Origin: Clostridium chromiireducens
GTDB taxonomy: Bacteria; Bacillota; Clostridia; Clostridiales; Clostridiaceae
Direction: 5' to 3'
Assembly (NCBI RefSeq): GCF_002029255.1
Contig: NZ_MZGT01000008.1
Location: 1-64,000, forward strand
DNA: 64,000 nucleotides
The notes beneath the pieces were generated by a model. The model was not told where the DNA came from and did no database searches. It worked only from the letters and a program-made list of their open reading frames with translations. The translations under genes were made by a program, and so were the position numbers. Positions 9,809-19,176 of this stretch are shown in pieces (the first letter of the stretch is position 1; each line of letters starts with the position of its first letter).

Positions 9809-9891
9809 GCTGTCACCCCACTCATAACCGAATAAAAAACTAAATTTATGCCAATTCTAAATTATATATTTTAATTTGTTAAAAGACAAAC

Positions 9892-9933
9892 ATGAGATTT
9901 ACTGACCACAAAATTGTGGTCAGTAAATCTCAT
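9892..9933. terminator. 42-bp perfect palindrome between LDH and antiporter
   Basis: ATGAGATTTACTGACCACAA followed by AA and the exact reverse complement of the left arm (20-bp perfect stem, 2-nt centre). It serves as terminator of the dehydrogenase gene. Its inner 22 bp (CTGACCACAA..TTGTGGTCAG) recur at 29358 and 63961, so it is one copy of a dispersed terminator-like repeat. Confidence 0.85.
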
Positions 9934-9952
9934 TCTATTTTAACTAATATTT

Positions 9953-10903
9953 TTATAATTTAAGCTTATCATTATATTCTTTAATAATTTCAATAGATTT
10001 TTTCAGTTCCACTATTTCATTATCAGCTAAATGATACTCAACCAGCTCTTTTACTCCTTGGCTATTTAAAACTGCTGGTACTCCCATGTATATATCTTTT
10101 TCACCATATTCACCATTAAGCATAGCGGATACAGGAATCACTTTATTTTCATCACGTAATACCGCCTTAATAATTTGAACTGTCGTTGCTGCTATTCCGA
10201 ATGTAGTAGCTCCTTTTGCATTTACAATACGATATGCAATTTTCTTAATATCTTCAGTAACAGACTTTATATTAAATCCTTCAAGCCTTACCTTGTTATC
10301 ATTAATTATATCTAGAAACTTTTTACCACCAACTGTTACTTGGCTCCATGGAATTATTTGTGAATCTCCATGTTCTCCCATACATAGCGCATGAACGCTT
10401 TGAGGGTCTACACTCATCACGTCTGCTAAATGATATTTTAAACGTGCAGAATCTAGCGCTGTCCCTGTACCAATAACTTTATTAGCTGAAAGTCCTGATA
10501 ATTTATGTACATAATATGACATGACATCAACAGGATTTGTTATCACAACAAAAATTCCCGAAAACCCACTCTTCATTACAGCTGGTACAATGCTATCCAT
10601 TATTCCAGCTGCTTTTTCTAGCATGTCCAACCTTGTTTGACCTGTAATATAAGGTAATGCCGCCGCTATTACAACTAAATCAGCATCCTTACAGTCATCA
10701 TATTCCCCACTTTTCACTCTCATCTTGCTTCCACTATACCCTAAGGAATGCTGCAAGTCTGTTGCTTCGGCCCATGACTTTTCTTTATTAATATCGATTA
10801 ATATTAGATCATCACAAACATTATTCATGACTATATCAAATGCCACTGCTGCTCCAACTGCCCCAGTACCAACTACTACCACTTTACTTCTACCTATTGC
10901 CAT
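9953..10903 (-). CDS. L-lactate dehydrogenase-like L-2-hydroxyacid dehydrogenase
   Basis: 316 residues with the L-LDH/malate dehydrogenase fold. The NAD site is VVVVGTGAVGAAVAFDI, the catalytic Asp/Arg lie in DSARLKYHL (D151-R154) and the catalytic His in GEHGDS (H178), and the substrate-anchoring loop ends in R91. It would reduce a 2-keto acid with NADH. In classic LDH the specificity residue is Gln in ANQKPGETR. Here the aligned loop is ALPYITGQTR, with Tyr85 in that place and Ile for Lys. Either an LDH with altered preference or a hydroxyacid dehydrogenase for bulkier keto acids is possible. Monocistronic with a long palindromic terminator. Its upstream neighbour is the chemoreceptor/binding-protein pair. 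Confidence 0.8.
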   Translation of the reverse strand: MAIGRSKVVVVGTGAVGAAVAFDIVMNNVCDDLILIDINKEKSWAEATDLQHSLGYSGSKMRVKSGEYDDCKDADLVVIAAALPYITGQTRLDMLEKAAGIMDSIVPAVMKSGFSGIFVVITNPVDVMSYYVHKLSGLSANKVIGTGTALDSARLKYHLADVMSVDPQSVHALCMGEHGDSQIIPWSQVTVGGKKFLDIINDNKVRLEGFNIKSVTEDIKKIAYRIVNAKGATTFGIAATTVQIIKAVLRDENKVIPVSAMLNGEYGEKDIYMGVPAVLNSQGVKELVEYHLADNEIVELKKSIEIIKEYNDKLKL

Positions 10904-11010
10904 TTATATCATCCTTTATCAACTTAGTCATAAGTATTATACCAAAAAGTAAATTAGTTGGCATCTTATATTCTTATATTATATTCAGATTTCACTTTAT
11001 ATTTTACTAT

Positions 11011-11991
11011 CTAACTCATATACTTACTTACATTACTCTTATCTACTTTTTCAAATGGTACCCATACATGTTTACCATCCTCAGTTGCATTTTCAATTTT
11101 AGCTATAGTACCTCCTGAACCTAACTCGATAGCTGATTGTACTGCACTCTTACTTTGATCTTTTGCTGATTGATAAACTGTAAGTCTCATGCTTCCATCA
11201 GCAATAGCTTTGGTTGCTTCACTCGTAGCATCAATTCCAAGTACTGGCACTGAAGACGGATCTATTTTATTTTCTTTCAAAGAATCTATTACTCCAAGTG
11301 CCATTTCATCGTTATTTGCAATTACGCAATCGAATTTTTGACTTGTAGCTAGAAATACATTAAACATTTCTTTTGCTCCCTGTCTACTCCAATTTGCAGT
11401 ATCTTCAAAAACATACTCAGCATTTATCCCCTTTTCTTTAAAAGTTTCTTTAACTGCTTTCGTACGTCCGATTGTAGCAGAATGGCCCTTTTCTCCTCTA
11501 AATAAAACTACTTTAATATCTTTCTTGTTACTTAGATAATCTGCAACATACTCCGCTTGAATCTTACCTGCTACCATTTCATCTGATGATACATATATAT
11601 ATTTATCTCTTTCCAATAAATCTTCACTTGGCGCACTATTCATAAATATTATTGGCAGCTCTCCTGCCTCTTTTTTTAGCTGAAGTGTTGTAGCTGAGTT
11701 TACTGGTGTACAAATTACAACATTATAGCCACCAGAAACAGCTTCTTTCATATGGGATACTTGTTCTTCTATTGATCCCGCTGCATCTTTTACAGTAAGC
11801 TCAACATTTTCACTATCAGCATAGCTTTTAGCATTTGCTACCAGTAAGCTTCGATAGGCATCAGTGGCATTCGAAATCGAAAATAATATTTTAACCTTCT
11901 TATTTGAAGATGAAGTACTCTTTGAACCACATCCCGAAATAAGTGCAAACATCATAAGTATAGTTAATAGCACAGCTATTTTTTTCTTCAT
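11011..11991 (-). CDS. Lipoprotein sugar-binding protein (RbsB-like), orphan
   Basis: 326 residues. A lipoprotein signal peptide ends in ALISGC with lipidation Cys21, followed by a Ser-rich linker and a type I periplasmic-binding fold: the first lobe contains VKILFSISNATDAYRSLLVANAKSYAD, and the second lobe holds DCVIANNDEMALGVIDSL and VPVLGIDATSEATKAI. These match ribose/galactose-type binding proteins. No ABC permease or ATPase gene is nearby. The gene follows an MCP by 61 bp on the same strand with its own GGAGG site, so the pair probably forms an operon in which the protein delivers a sugar signal to the chemoreceptor. Ribokinase 2.8 kb away hints at ribose, but specificity cannot be read from sequence. 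Confidence 0.85.
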   Translation of the reverse strand: MKKKIAVLLTILMMFALISGCGSKSTSSSNKKVKILFSISNATDAYRSLLVANAKSYADSENVELTVKDAAGSIEEQVSHMKEAVSGGYNVVICTPVNSATTLQLKKEAGELPIIFMNSAPSEDLLERDKYIYVSSDEMVAGKIQAEYVADYLSNKKDIKVVLFRGEKGHSATIGRTKAVKETFKEKGINAEYVFEDTANWSRQGAKEMFNVFLATSQKFDCVIANNDEMALGVIDSLKENKIDPSSVPVLGIDATSEATKAIADGSMRLTVYQSAKDQSKSAVQSAIELGSGGTIAKIENATEDGKHVWVPFEKVDKSNVSKYMS

Positions 11992-12052
11992 ATATACAAT
12001 CCTCCTTGTATTTACAATGTAGATTTAAACAAATCTCAAATGTTAAATCTCA

Positions 12053-14044
12053 CTATATTTTAAACATTTGAATTTGCTTACTAAGTTCATCAGATGTATT
12101 AGATAATTCTTCTGCATCATTAGCCACTTGTTCACTGTTTTGCGTAATATTATTTGATTGCTCTACCATGACTTGTGAAGTTGCTAATATTTCCTCTGAA
12201 CTTGCTGCCTGCTCTTCTGATATAGCTGCTACTGTTGTAGCGACATCATCCAAATGCCCTACTTTCTCAATCATATTTTGTATTAAGTTATTTGTATCAT
12301 TAATCCTATCAAAAATACTATCAAAGGTATCTACAGTTCCACTAATCAAATAACTACTTTCATTAATATATCCTGCACTCTCTTCTGATTGTTTTACAGT
12401 ATTCGAAACAAGTTTATTAATCGCACTTACATGAGCTGATATGCTTTTAACTGATTCAGAGCTTGTTTGAGCTAATTTCCCAATCTCACTTGCAACTACA
12501 GCAAATCCTTTTCCTGCCTCTCCAGCTCTCGCAGCTTCTATCGATGCATTTAAAGATAAAAGATTAGTTTGTTCTGCTATACTTCCTATAACACTTATAA
12601 TATTAATTATCTCAATCGAAGAATTTCCAACATTATTTATTGCCTCTTGAAGAGAAGTTATTGATTTTCTTATATTTTCCATGGCTGTATTTACTTTTTC
12701 CATGTCTTCTCTTCCTTTTTCTGATATATCTATTGTCTCCCTCATCTTTTTGTCTACATTAATACTATCTTCTCTAGTGTTGCTAACAACATTCGCTAAT
12801 GTTGTTGTGCTTTCTGCTATTTCATTTACTGAACTTGATAGCTGATCTACTGTTATATTTAAATTTTGCATAGATTCAGATTGAACTTTAGACGAATCAT
12901 ATAATTCCTTAGAAATCCTAGTGCTTCCCTCAGCTTGATTCCCAATTTTGCTTGATACAATGTGTATGTTATTTATAATATTACGCATTACATCTATAAA
13001 TTCTTTTACACTACCAAGCATAATTGAAATCTCATCATTTCCTTTAACTTCTACATCAACTGTAAAATCACCATTTGTCATAGCTACAATTGTTTCAGTA
13101 AGTTTTTTGATTGGCTTAATTACAATTTGTACTACTCTTTCGATTAGTGCAATTAAAATAATGATAGATATAATAGCAATTGCTATCATAAAAGTTCGAA
13201 GCTGTGAAAGTTCTCCGAAGATAGATTTTGTTGGAATATATGATATAAGAACCATATCAGTTCCAGGAATTTCTTTAAATACTACCATATTATTATCTAA
13301 TTCTGTTGAACTATAATCTCTGTTTTGAAGTCTTATTGCAACATCTCTAAGAAATTTATCGCTAGTATTTGAATCAATCTTAGTTGAAATTAGAGAATTA
13401 TCCCTATGTGCTAATATTGTATTGTCCCTAATATTTACAAGTAACGCCTCTGCATTATCCATTTCAATCATAGAATTTACTATCACTGTTACTTTATCAA
13501 GAGAAAAATCTGCTGATAACACTTTAATTTTTCCAGAATTATCATTTATTATCCCTGACGCACTAACAATGTTCTTTCCCTGCTCATTCTTATAAGGTGA
13601 TCCAAAGCCCATATTAATACGAGTTAGACCTTCTTTATACCATATTGAATTAAGTATATCTTTATCAGATTTTTTAGATTCTTTAGCTTTTAGCATGTTT
13701 CCACTTTGATCAGCTATATAGAACCCCTCTGGATAGTTATTATTATATCCATAATATTTATCCAATAAATTTTGTACACTTTCATTACTTAAATTTCCAT
13801 TTTCTAATGTAGTTTTTATCGCCTGTAATGATGCCAAATTTTCATTGAACCACGATTCAATTTGATCAACTTGCTTTTTACCTGAAGTTTCTAGTAAATC
13901 ATTTGCTGAATTGGTTATAATACTTTTTGACTTATTATAAGAAATAATAATAAGCAATGATACTACTATAGCCATCATTGGAATAATAATTCCAATGAGC
14001 TTTGCCTTAATTGAAAATTTAGCTTTTAATTTTCCTTTGTTCAT
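12053..14044 (-). CDS. Methyl-accepting chemotaxis protein (dCache type)
   Basis: 663 residues. Membrane helix at about 15-32, a large extracytoplasmic sensor of about 245 residues with double-Cache character ([30 protein letters not shown]), second membrane helix at about 282-303, HAMP at about 305-358, then a long coiled-coil signalling domain. The signalling tip reads [20 protein letters not shown]. It is the first gene of a probable two-gene operon with the RbsB-like lipoprotein (11011-11991). It may sense a ligand directly through Cache and indirectly through the binding protein. RBS AAGGGGGA precedes the ATG at short spacing. Confidence 0.9.
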   Translation of the reverse strand: MNKGKLKAKFSIKAKLIGIIIPMMAIVVSLLIIISYNKSKSIITNSANDLLETSGKKQVDQIESWFNENLASLQAIKTTLENGNLSNESVQNLLDKYYGYNNNYPEGFYIADQSGNMLKAKESKKSDKDILNSIWYKEGLTRINMGFGSPYKNEQGKNIVSASGIINDNSGKIKVLSADFSLDKVTVIVNSMIEMDNAEALLVNIRDNTILAHRDNSLISTKIDSNTSDKFLRDVAIRLQNRDYSSTELDNNMVVFKEIPGTDMVLISYIPTKSIFGELSQLRTFMIAIAIISIIILIALIERVVQIVIKPIKKLTETIVAMTNGDFTVDVEVKGNDEISIMLGSVKEFIDVMRNIINNIHIVSSKIGNQAEGSTRISKELYDSSKVQSESMQNLNITVDQLSSSVNEIAESTTTLANVVSNTREDSINVDKKMRETIDISEKGREDMEKVNTAMENIRKSITSLQEAINNVGNSSIEIINIISVIGSIAEQTNLLSLNASIEAARAGEAGKGFAVVASEIGKLAQTSSESVKSISAHVSAINKLVSNTVKQSEESAGYINESSYLISGTVDTFDSIFDRINDTNNLIQNMIEKVGHLDDVATTVAAISEEQAASSEEILATSQVMVEQSNNITQNSEQVANDAEELSNTSDELSKQIQMFKI

Positions 14045-14492
14045 AAAAAATCCCCCTTAAATACTTGTAAAGTAAATTAATTTGCATGAGCACCACTCCT
14101 CTAAGGATATCCTTAATTAAAATCTTAAGTTCATAGAAGGTAAAACGTAAATATAGAGCTTGTTCACATTTATAAAACTTAAATATCCCTAAAAATTGTT
14201 TATATTAATAATAATAAAATTCCCGTGAACTCATAATACTATATCCTCTTCTTTATGTATAAGTTTTTCTACATTTTACCCTAGATAAACATTAGTATTT
14301 ATTATTATTTATCGATTCTAATTAAAATAACTTTACTTAATTCCTAATCAATAAGCAAAAAATGTTGAAAGCAATACAGAAGAATAAACATTACTTTAAA
14401 ACACATACTAAAAATATTAAGAATTTTATTATTTTAGGAATTAGATTAATATTATTATTCTAAAGATAAGGAGAAAAAATGTTGATCTTATA

Positions 14493-14828
14493 ATGTTAGA
14501 CGTGGTAAATATTCAAAATACTGAATATTTGATAGATAAAATTAAAGAAAATAATCTTCCTGTAATGTTTTTTGGCAATGCTAATGTAACAACCTATTAT
14601 GTCATATAATAAAGCCTGCTGGGCAGGGCAAAAGCCTACAGAAGGAGGGGGCTTGCAAGGAAATATTTATGCAGTTGCAAGAATAAACCTTTCTATTTCA
14701 ACTGAATAAATCGCATCAAAAATATGCATTGGGAAGAAGATGAGGCTAAAGACGCAATCAGCAATTTATTCTTAAAATACGGTAACAAAATAGGGTGTAT
14801 CTTGTTACCTAATCTCTCTTTGAAATAA
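14493..14828 (+). pseudogene. Broken MglB/RbsB-like sugar-binding protein gene
   Basis: Three short frames line up in order with an MglB-type protein. 14493-14606 reads LIDKIKENNLPVMFFGN, like the IDKAK..NIPVVFFN strand-loop. 14605-14703 (shifted +1) reads NKACWAGQKPTEGGGLQG, like the DKAYYVG....SG..QG hinge. 14724-14825 (back in the first frame) reads EDEAKDAISNLFLKYGNKI, like the A.AKDAIE..L.KYGNKI segment of the intact protein at 62874. There is no start region, signal peptide or C-terminal lobe. This is a frameshifted remnant truncated at both ends, and its tail runs into the 3' end of ribokinase. The rest of 14045-14492 shows no gene. Confidence 0.65.
14780..14810 (-). terminator. Terminator at end of ribokinase
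   Basis: Stem GGTAACAA / TTGTTACC with a loop of about 13 nt, followed on the minus strand by GTATTTTAAG. It overlaps the last codons of ribokinase and the decayed MglB-like fragment. Confidence 0.6.
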
Positions 14829-15729
14829 ACTCATTAACTTTTTCAAGAGTTGGCATAGCCTCTTGAGCTCCTAATGCAGTTGTTGAAATTGCACCAACTG
14901 CATTTCCAAATTCTACACATTCTTCTAAAGATCTTCCCTCCGCTAGTGCAAAGGCAAATCCTGCGTTAAAAGAATCTCCTGCTGCTGTTGTATCGACTGT
15001 GTCAACCTTAAATCCTGGTATGTTTAAATACTCATCTTCCTTTATTATGGATGCCCCCTTGCTTCCTAATTTTGCAATTACCACTTCTACCCCTTTATCA
15101 AATAGCACTTGCGCAGCTTCTCTTAAATCTTCATCATTATCTATCTTTTTCTCCACCAATGTTTCTATCTCAGTTTCATTTGGTGTTATGTAATCTATAT
15201 ACTTAAAAATTTCATCAGGCAATTTTGCTGCAGGCGCTGGATCTAAAATAATAATTTTTCCCCTTTCCTTTAATTTTTTCATAGTATTGATCACTGTATT
15301 CACAGGGATTTCTAATTGAAATAAGAATATATCTGCTTCTTCAATCAAACTCCATTTGCTCTCAATATAGTTACAGTCAACTTTATCATTAGCTCCTGAT
15401 ACAACAACTATATTATTTTCACCTTCACTGCTTACCTGTATTATAGCAACTCCTGACGATATACCCTCCTCAATAAGCACTCCATCTTGTTTTACATTAT
15501 TGTTTCTTAGAACCTCTAGATACTTTGTTCCATATATATCATTCCCAACTTTCCCTACCATAAGTACTTCTGCCCCAAGTCTTCCTAAAGCTACTGCTTG
15601 ATTTGCCCCTTTTCCCCCTGGAAAAGTCTTAAAACTTTCTCCAAAAATAGTTTCTCCAGGCTTTGGGAAATATTTAACCGATGTTACTAAATCCATATTT
15701 AAACTACCTATAACACATAAACTTTTCAT
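14809..15729 (-). CDS. rbsK: Ribokinase
   Basis: About 306 residues of the PfkB family. The N-terminal substrate motif is GSLNMDLV, with the GGKGANQAVALGRLG signature near residue 40. The C-terminal ATP/anion-hole motif DTTAAGDSFNAGFAFALAEG contains the catalytic Asp in the GD pair. It phosphorylates D-ribose at O5 with ATP. The longest frame starts at 15750, but GGTGGAG lies six bases before the ATG at 15729 and the family normally begins at this MKSLCVIGSLN, so I use that start. It is alone: no rbsDACB transport genes are in the window, only the RbsB-like binding protein and chemoreceptor downstream and a dead binding-protein gene next door. Confidence 0.92.
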   Translation of the reverse strand: MKSLCVIGSLNMDLVTSVKYFPKPGETIFGESFKTFPGGKGANQAVALGRLGAEVLMVGKVGNDIYGTKYLEVLRNNNVKQDGVLIEEGISSGVAIIQVSSEGENNIVVVSGANDKVDCNYIESKWSLIEEADIFLFQLEIPVNTVINTMKKLKERGKIIILDPAPAAKLPDEIFKYIDYITPNETEIETLVEKKIDNDEDLREAAQVLFDKGVEVVIAKLGSKGASIIKEDEYLNIPGFKVDTVDTTAAGDSFNAGFAFALAEGRSLEECVEFGNAVGAISTTALGAQEAMPTLEKVNEFISKRD

Positions 15730-15896
15730 ACAATACTCCACCTTTTTCATAATATCAAATTAAATATATCACTTTTTCTTATCCTTTTTAAAGAAATTTT
15801 TAACTTATACCTTACATCCATATAATGTTTTAGAGACAGATAATATGATAAAATCATGGTATTTAATATATGATAAAATTAATTAAATATAAAAAA

Positions 15897-15932
15897 GATA
15901 TTTCAAGCTAACCATAAAAATCTTGAAATACC
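15897..15932 (-). terminator. Terminator after CDF transporter
   Basis: GATATTTCAAG / CTTGAAATACC stem (one mismatch) with a 14-nt loop and TTTTTTAT on the minus-strand exit side, 28 nt past the transporter stop. Confidence 0.7.
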
Positions 15933-15959
15933 TTCTTCTCTTAGATATAAAATATTATT

Positions 15960-16946
15960 TTATATCTTTGTACTTTGTATAGTTATAGCATTCTTCTCTT
16001 TCTTGCATTTATCTATACACATATTGCAACAATAATTATGGTCTGGCTTACTATGAAAACAACTTCCACAAGTACACTTTTCAAATTGTATTGTAGAATG
16101 TTCTATATTAAATTTATCTTTTAACAAATGTTGTATTTCATGCAATTTCCGTTCACAATTTTCAATAGTACATTCCTGCATTGAAACATGTGCTGTCATA
16201 GACAAAATTTCTTTGGATAAACTCCAAATATGCACATCTGTAACTTCCATTATACCACCTAAGTTTTTAATTGATTTTTTTACTTCATCAATTGAAATCT
16301 CTTCAGGTGCAGCCTCTAAGAGTATTTTAGTGCATTCAATAGTCATTTTAAGTGCATTTTTTAAAATTAAGCAAGCCAATATAGCACTAAGTAATGTGTC
16401 TACTCCTGATAGATGTGTGAAGTAAATTACTATACCACCAATAAGTACTCCTATATCTGATAACGCATCTCCCAGAAAATGTAAGAAAACACTTTTTACA
16501 TTTATATTATTAGAATTATCTCGAAGATTTAATACTACTATAGTATTTACTAAGAGTCCTAGAATTGAAAAAATAATCATGCCTTCTGGCTGCACATCTA
16601 TAGGATTAAAATATCTAACTATAGCCTTATAAAAAATATATATAGAAATAAGAATTAATGAAATATTGTTTATTAACGCCGTTAATATACTAAATCTATA
16701 ATAACCAAAAGTGTACCTATCATCCGCAGCTTTAAGTCCAATCTTCAGTCCCCAGAAACTCAATATTAACGAAGCTATATCTGTTAATAAGTGCCAGCTG
16801 TCACTAAAAAGTGCAAGGCTGTTTGTAAATAGAGCCCCTAAAAACTTACCAATAAAAATAATCGATACTCCAACAATTGTGAGAAATAATTTCTGCTCAC
16901 TTTGTTTAAACACATGTTCTGTCACTTGAGGAGTGTTTTTATTCAT
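15960..16946 (-). CDS. Cation diffusion facilitator (CzcD/ZitB-like) metal exporter
   Basis: About 328 residues. Six hydrophobic segments fill residues 20-210, with the CDF metal-site helices visible: SDSWHLLTDIASL (TM2 H-x3-D) and FLHFLGDALSDIG (TM5 H-x3-D). A cytoplasmic metallochaperone-like domain follows (VTDVHIWSLSKEILSMTAHV). The tail is unusually Cys/His-rich (CTCGSCFHS...NYCCNMCIDKCKK) and could bind Zn or another soft metal. It exports divalent metal in exchange for protons. TTG at 16961 would lengthen the frame, but GGAGG lies eight bases before the ATG at 16946. The neighbouring MntR-like repressor and MntH importer suggest a metal-balance locus. Confidence 0.9.
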   Translation of the reverse strand: MNKNTPQVTEHVFKQSEQKLFLTIVGVSIIFIGKFLGALFTNSLALFSDSWHLLTDIASLILSFWGLKIGLKAADDRYTFGYYRFSILTALINNISLILISIYIFYKAIVRYFNPIDVQPEGMIIFSILGLLVNTIVVLNLRDNSNNINVKSVFLHFLGDALSDIGVLIGGIVIYFTHLSGVDTLLSAILACLILKNALKMTIECTKILLEAAPEEISIDEVKKSIKNLGGIMEVTDVHIWSLSKEILSMTAHVSMQECTIENCERKLHEIQHLLKDKFNIEHSTIQFEKCTCGSCFHSKPDHNYCCNMCIDKCKKEKNAITIQSTKI

Positions 16947-16969
16947 CTTACGAACCTCCAAATTTGAAT

Positions 16970-17051
16970 AAAGTTAACGTTCATTCTGCAAAATCTTTTT
17001 CAATGAGTAATTTATGTTATATATACAAAATTGCTACTAACGTTAACTTTT
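16970..17051 (-). promoter_or_regulatory. Inverted pair of AAGTTAACGTT sites before the CDF gene
   Basis: AAAGTTAACGTT at about 16970-16981 and its inverse AACGTTAACTTT at 17039-17050 are separated by about 57 bp in the leader of the metal exporter gene. Each half contains the palindrome GTTAAC. They could be repressor sites that loop, or the two arms of a long leader hairpin. No known NiCo (czcD) riboswitch core was recognised. Confidence 0.45.
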
Positions 17052-17091
17052 GGTCTGCTTTTTTACAATTAGAAAAATATATTTAACAATT

Positions 17092-17562
17092 TTATTTCAA
17101 AGATTTTTTATAACTTTCAAACGCCTTGACTATATCGGGATTCCTCTTCATAAATTCCACAAAATCTTGAAAACATCTTGCTGTTTGTTTACTTATTGTG
17201 TGTTCAATTTTTTCTGTTTCATCTAATATCTCAGAATCTGGAACATCTAACATTTTTAAAAAACTTTCAATAATATTGTGCCTATTAAGAAGTGTTTCTC
17301 CAAGGACTCTTCCTTTTTCTTCAAGTATTATAATGCCATACTTTTCATATTTTAAAAGCTTTAATTCTGCTAATTTCTGTACCATCCTTGTTGCTGATGG
17401 AGGCTGGACATTAAGGGCACTTGAGAGTTCATGAACTCTTAAATATCCTTTCTTTAAATATAACCTATATATCATTTCTAGATAATCTTCCATTGATGCA
17501 GTGAGTGTACTATCTTCTTTTTTCATATATTCATTAAAAGTGTAAAAATCATCTTTAATCAC
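17092..17562 (-). CDS. DtxR/MntR-family metal-dependent repressor
   Basis: 156 residues. An N-terminal winged helix-turn-helix (DYLEMIYRLYLKKGYLRVHELSSALNVQPPSATRMVQKLAELKLLKYE) is followed by the metal-binding/dimerisation region (GETLLNRHNIIESFLKMLDV, then EKIEHTISKQTARCFQDFVEFM). This is the short DtxR form without an SH3 domain, like MntR, which represses Mn2+ uptake when Mn2+ is plentiful. It is divergent from the Nramp importer gene, whose promoter region has a 14-bp palindrome, and is also adjacent to the CDF exporter. Calling the metal Mn rests on this context. Confidence 0.88.
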   Translation of the reverse strand: MIKDDFYTFNEYMKKEDSTLTASMEDYLEMIYRLYLKKGYLRVHELSSALNVQPPSATRMVQKLAELKLLKYEKYGIIILEEKGRVLGETLLNRHNIIESFLKMLDVPDSEILDETEKIEHTISKQTARCFQDFVEFMKRNPDIVKAFESYKKSLK

Positions 17563-17677
17563 ATTCTCACCTACTTTTCATCATTATCTGCTTAATGAAT
17601 TATATGCTTGAATGGTGAAAAAGTTACTTTTCTGTAACATTTATAAACTAACCGCATAACTTATATTATAAAGAAAG

Positions 17678-17691
17678 TTAGCCTAGGCTAA
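17678..17691. promoter_or_regulatory. Perfect 14-bp palindrome TTAGCCTAGGCTAA, probable MntR/DtxR operator
   Basis: TTAGCCTAGGCTAA sits between the divergent repressor and mntH genes, about 95 bp upstream of mntH. It closely resembles the centre of the DtxR/IdeR consensus (TTAGGTTAGCCTAACCTAA) and of MntR boxes. It probably mediates metal-dependent repression of mntH and perhaps autoregulation. Confidence 0.7.
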
Positions 17692-17784
17692 AAAAGTTAA
17701 TTAATAGTAACTATCTTAACTACATATAAGATAAAAAGATTTAATCACATATAAAAAATAAAATTAGAAAGGTGATGTATTTTC

Positions 17785-19080
17785 TTGGAAAACGAAAGAA
17801 GTTTAAGTGGCACTGACTTATCTGTTACTGATCTTATATCTGTGAGAAGAAGAAGTGCTAAAGTAAGTAAATTTAAGCAGCTCTCAAAATATTTAGGGCC
17901 AGCTTTCGTTGTAAGCGTGGCATATATAGATCCAGGTAATTTTGCTACTAATATTAGCGGCGGCTCAAAATTTAACTATTCACTTATTTGGGTAATTTTA
18001 TTTAGTAATTTGATGGCTATCTTTTTACAAACAATGTCAGCAAAACTCGGAATAGCAACAGGCCATACTCTTCCCGAAATGTGTGCAAAAGTATTTCCTA
18101 GGAGTGTAAATTGGATGTTTTGGATTGTTGCAGAAATAGGTGCCATGGCAACCAACTTAGCAGAATTTCTCGGAGCAACCTTAGGATTGTATCTATTATT
18201 TAATATACCAATGGTATATGCAGGACTTATTACAGGAATATTAACATTTTTGATTTGTTATATGGAAAAATATGGACAAAAAACTATTGAAATAATCATA
18301 TCAGTTCTTGTTGCAGTAATTTGTATTGCATACACAGTTGAACTATTTCTAGCTAAACCTGATTGGGCTCAAGTAGGCATACACACAATAATTCCATCAA
18401 TGCCTAATAGTGAAGCTTTATTTATTGCTGTAGGAATGCTTGGTGCAACAGTTATGCCTCATGTAATTTACCTACATTCGCATTTAGTTCAGCATAGATG
18501 TACTGATTTATCAGATGAAGGAAAACTTAAACATTTAAAAATGGAAAAGATTGATGTCACAATTGCTATGAATATTGCCTTTATAGTAAATGCTGCAATG
18601 GTTATAGTTTCTGCTGCTGTATTCTACAGCAATGGTGTTGCTGTAGATTCAATGGAACAGGCTCATAAATCATTACAACCATTATTAGGTTCGCTATCTA
18701 GTGGTGCTTTTGGAATAGCATTACTTGCGTCAGGTTTATCATCCTCCGCCGTTGGAACAATGGCTGGCCAAACTATTATGAGAGGTTTTGTAAACTTAAG
18801 CATACCAGAAAATGTTACAAAACTAATAACTATGCTGCCTGCGATAATAATAATTGCTATTGGCGTAAATCCAATGACTGCTCTAGTTTTAAGTCAAGTA
18901 GTTTTAAGTTTTATACTTCCATTCCCAATAATACAAATGCTAATTATAGCTAAACGTAAAGATTTAATGGGCGTTCTAGCAAACAAAGGCTTTGTTAGGG
19001 TTTTAGGTGTTTTAATAGCTGCCATAATAATAGGATTAAATATGATTCTCTTATATCTCACATTTACAGGTCAAGCATAA
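17785..19080 (+). CDS. mntH: Nramp-family Mn2+/Fe2+ importer
   Basis: 431 residues with about 11 membrane helices. The metal-site motif in the first helix is intact (VAYIDPGNFATNISGGS, Asp-Pro-Gly-Asn), and the sixth-helix motif is MPHVIYLHSHLVQHR. It imports divalent metal with protons. Translation most likely starts at TTG 17785, with AAAGGTGATG ending seven bases before it. An ATG at 17775 is in another frame. The upstream 14-bp palindrome and divergent DtxR-type repressor indicate metal-controlled expression. A terminator follows at 19139-19176. Confidence 0.94.
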   Translation: MENERSLSGTDLSVTDLISVRRRSAKVSKFKQLSKYLGPAFVVSVAYIDPGNFATNISGGSKFNYSLIWVILFSNLMAIFLQTMSAKLGIATGHTLPEMCAKVFPRSVNWMFWIVAEIGAMATNLAEFLGATLGLYLLFNIPMVYAGLITGILTFLICYMEKYGQKTIEIIISVLVAVICIAYTVELFLAKPDWAQVGIHTIIPSMPNSEALFIAVGMLGATVMPHVIYLHSHLVQHRCTDLSDEGKLKHLKMEKIDVTIAMNIAFIVNAAMVIVSAAVFYSNGVAVDSMEQAHKSLQPLLGSLSSGAFGIALLASGLSSSAVGTMAGQTIMRGFVNLSIPENVTKLITMLPAIIIIAIGVNPMTALVLSQVVLSFILPFPIIQMLIIAKRKDLMGVLANKGFVRVLGVLIAAIIIGLNMILLYLTFTGQA

Positions 19081-19138
19081 TATCAATGATTAGGGAGTAT
19101 TTTGTGATTGAATGTGTTAATTAATATATTAAATAAAA

Positions 19139-19176
19139 AAACTCTTCTTTGGGGTGATTTTCGCCTTAGAAGGGTT
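19139..19176 (+). terminator. Terminator after mntH
   Basis: AACTCTTCT pairs with AGAAGGGTT (G-U pairs), with an inner GGGGTGATTTTCGCC segment adding stem, followed by TTTCTTCT. It lies about 60 nt after the mntH stop. Confidence 0.7.

Noticed and set aside
16947-17091. NiCo (czcD) riboswitch before the CDF exporter
   Set aside because: No conserved NiCo core sequence; only an inverted AAGTTAACGTT pair is visible.
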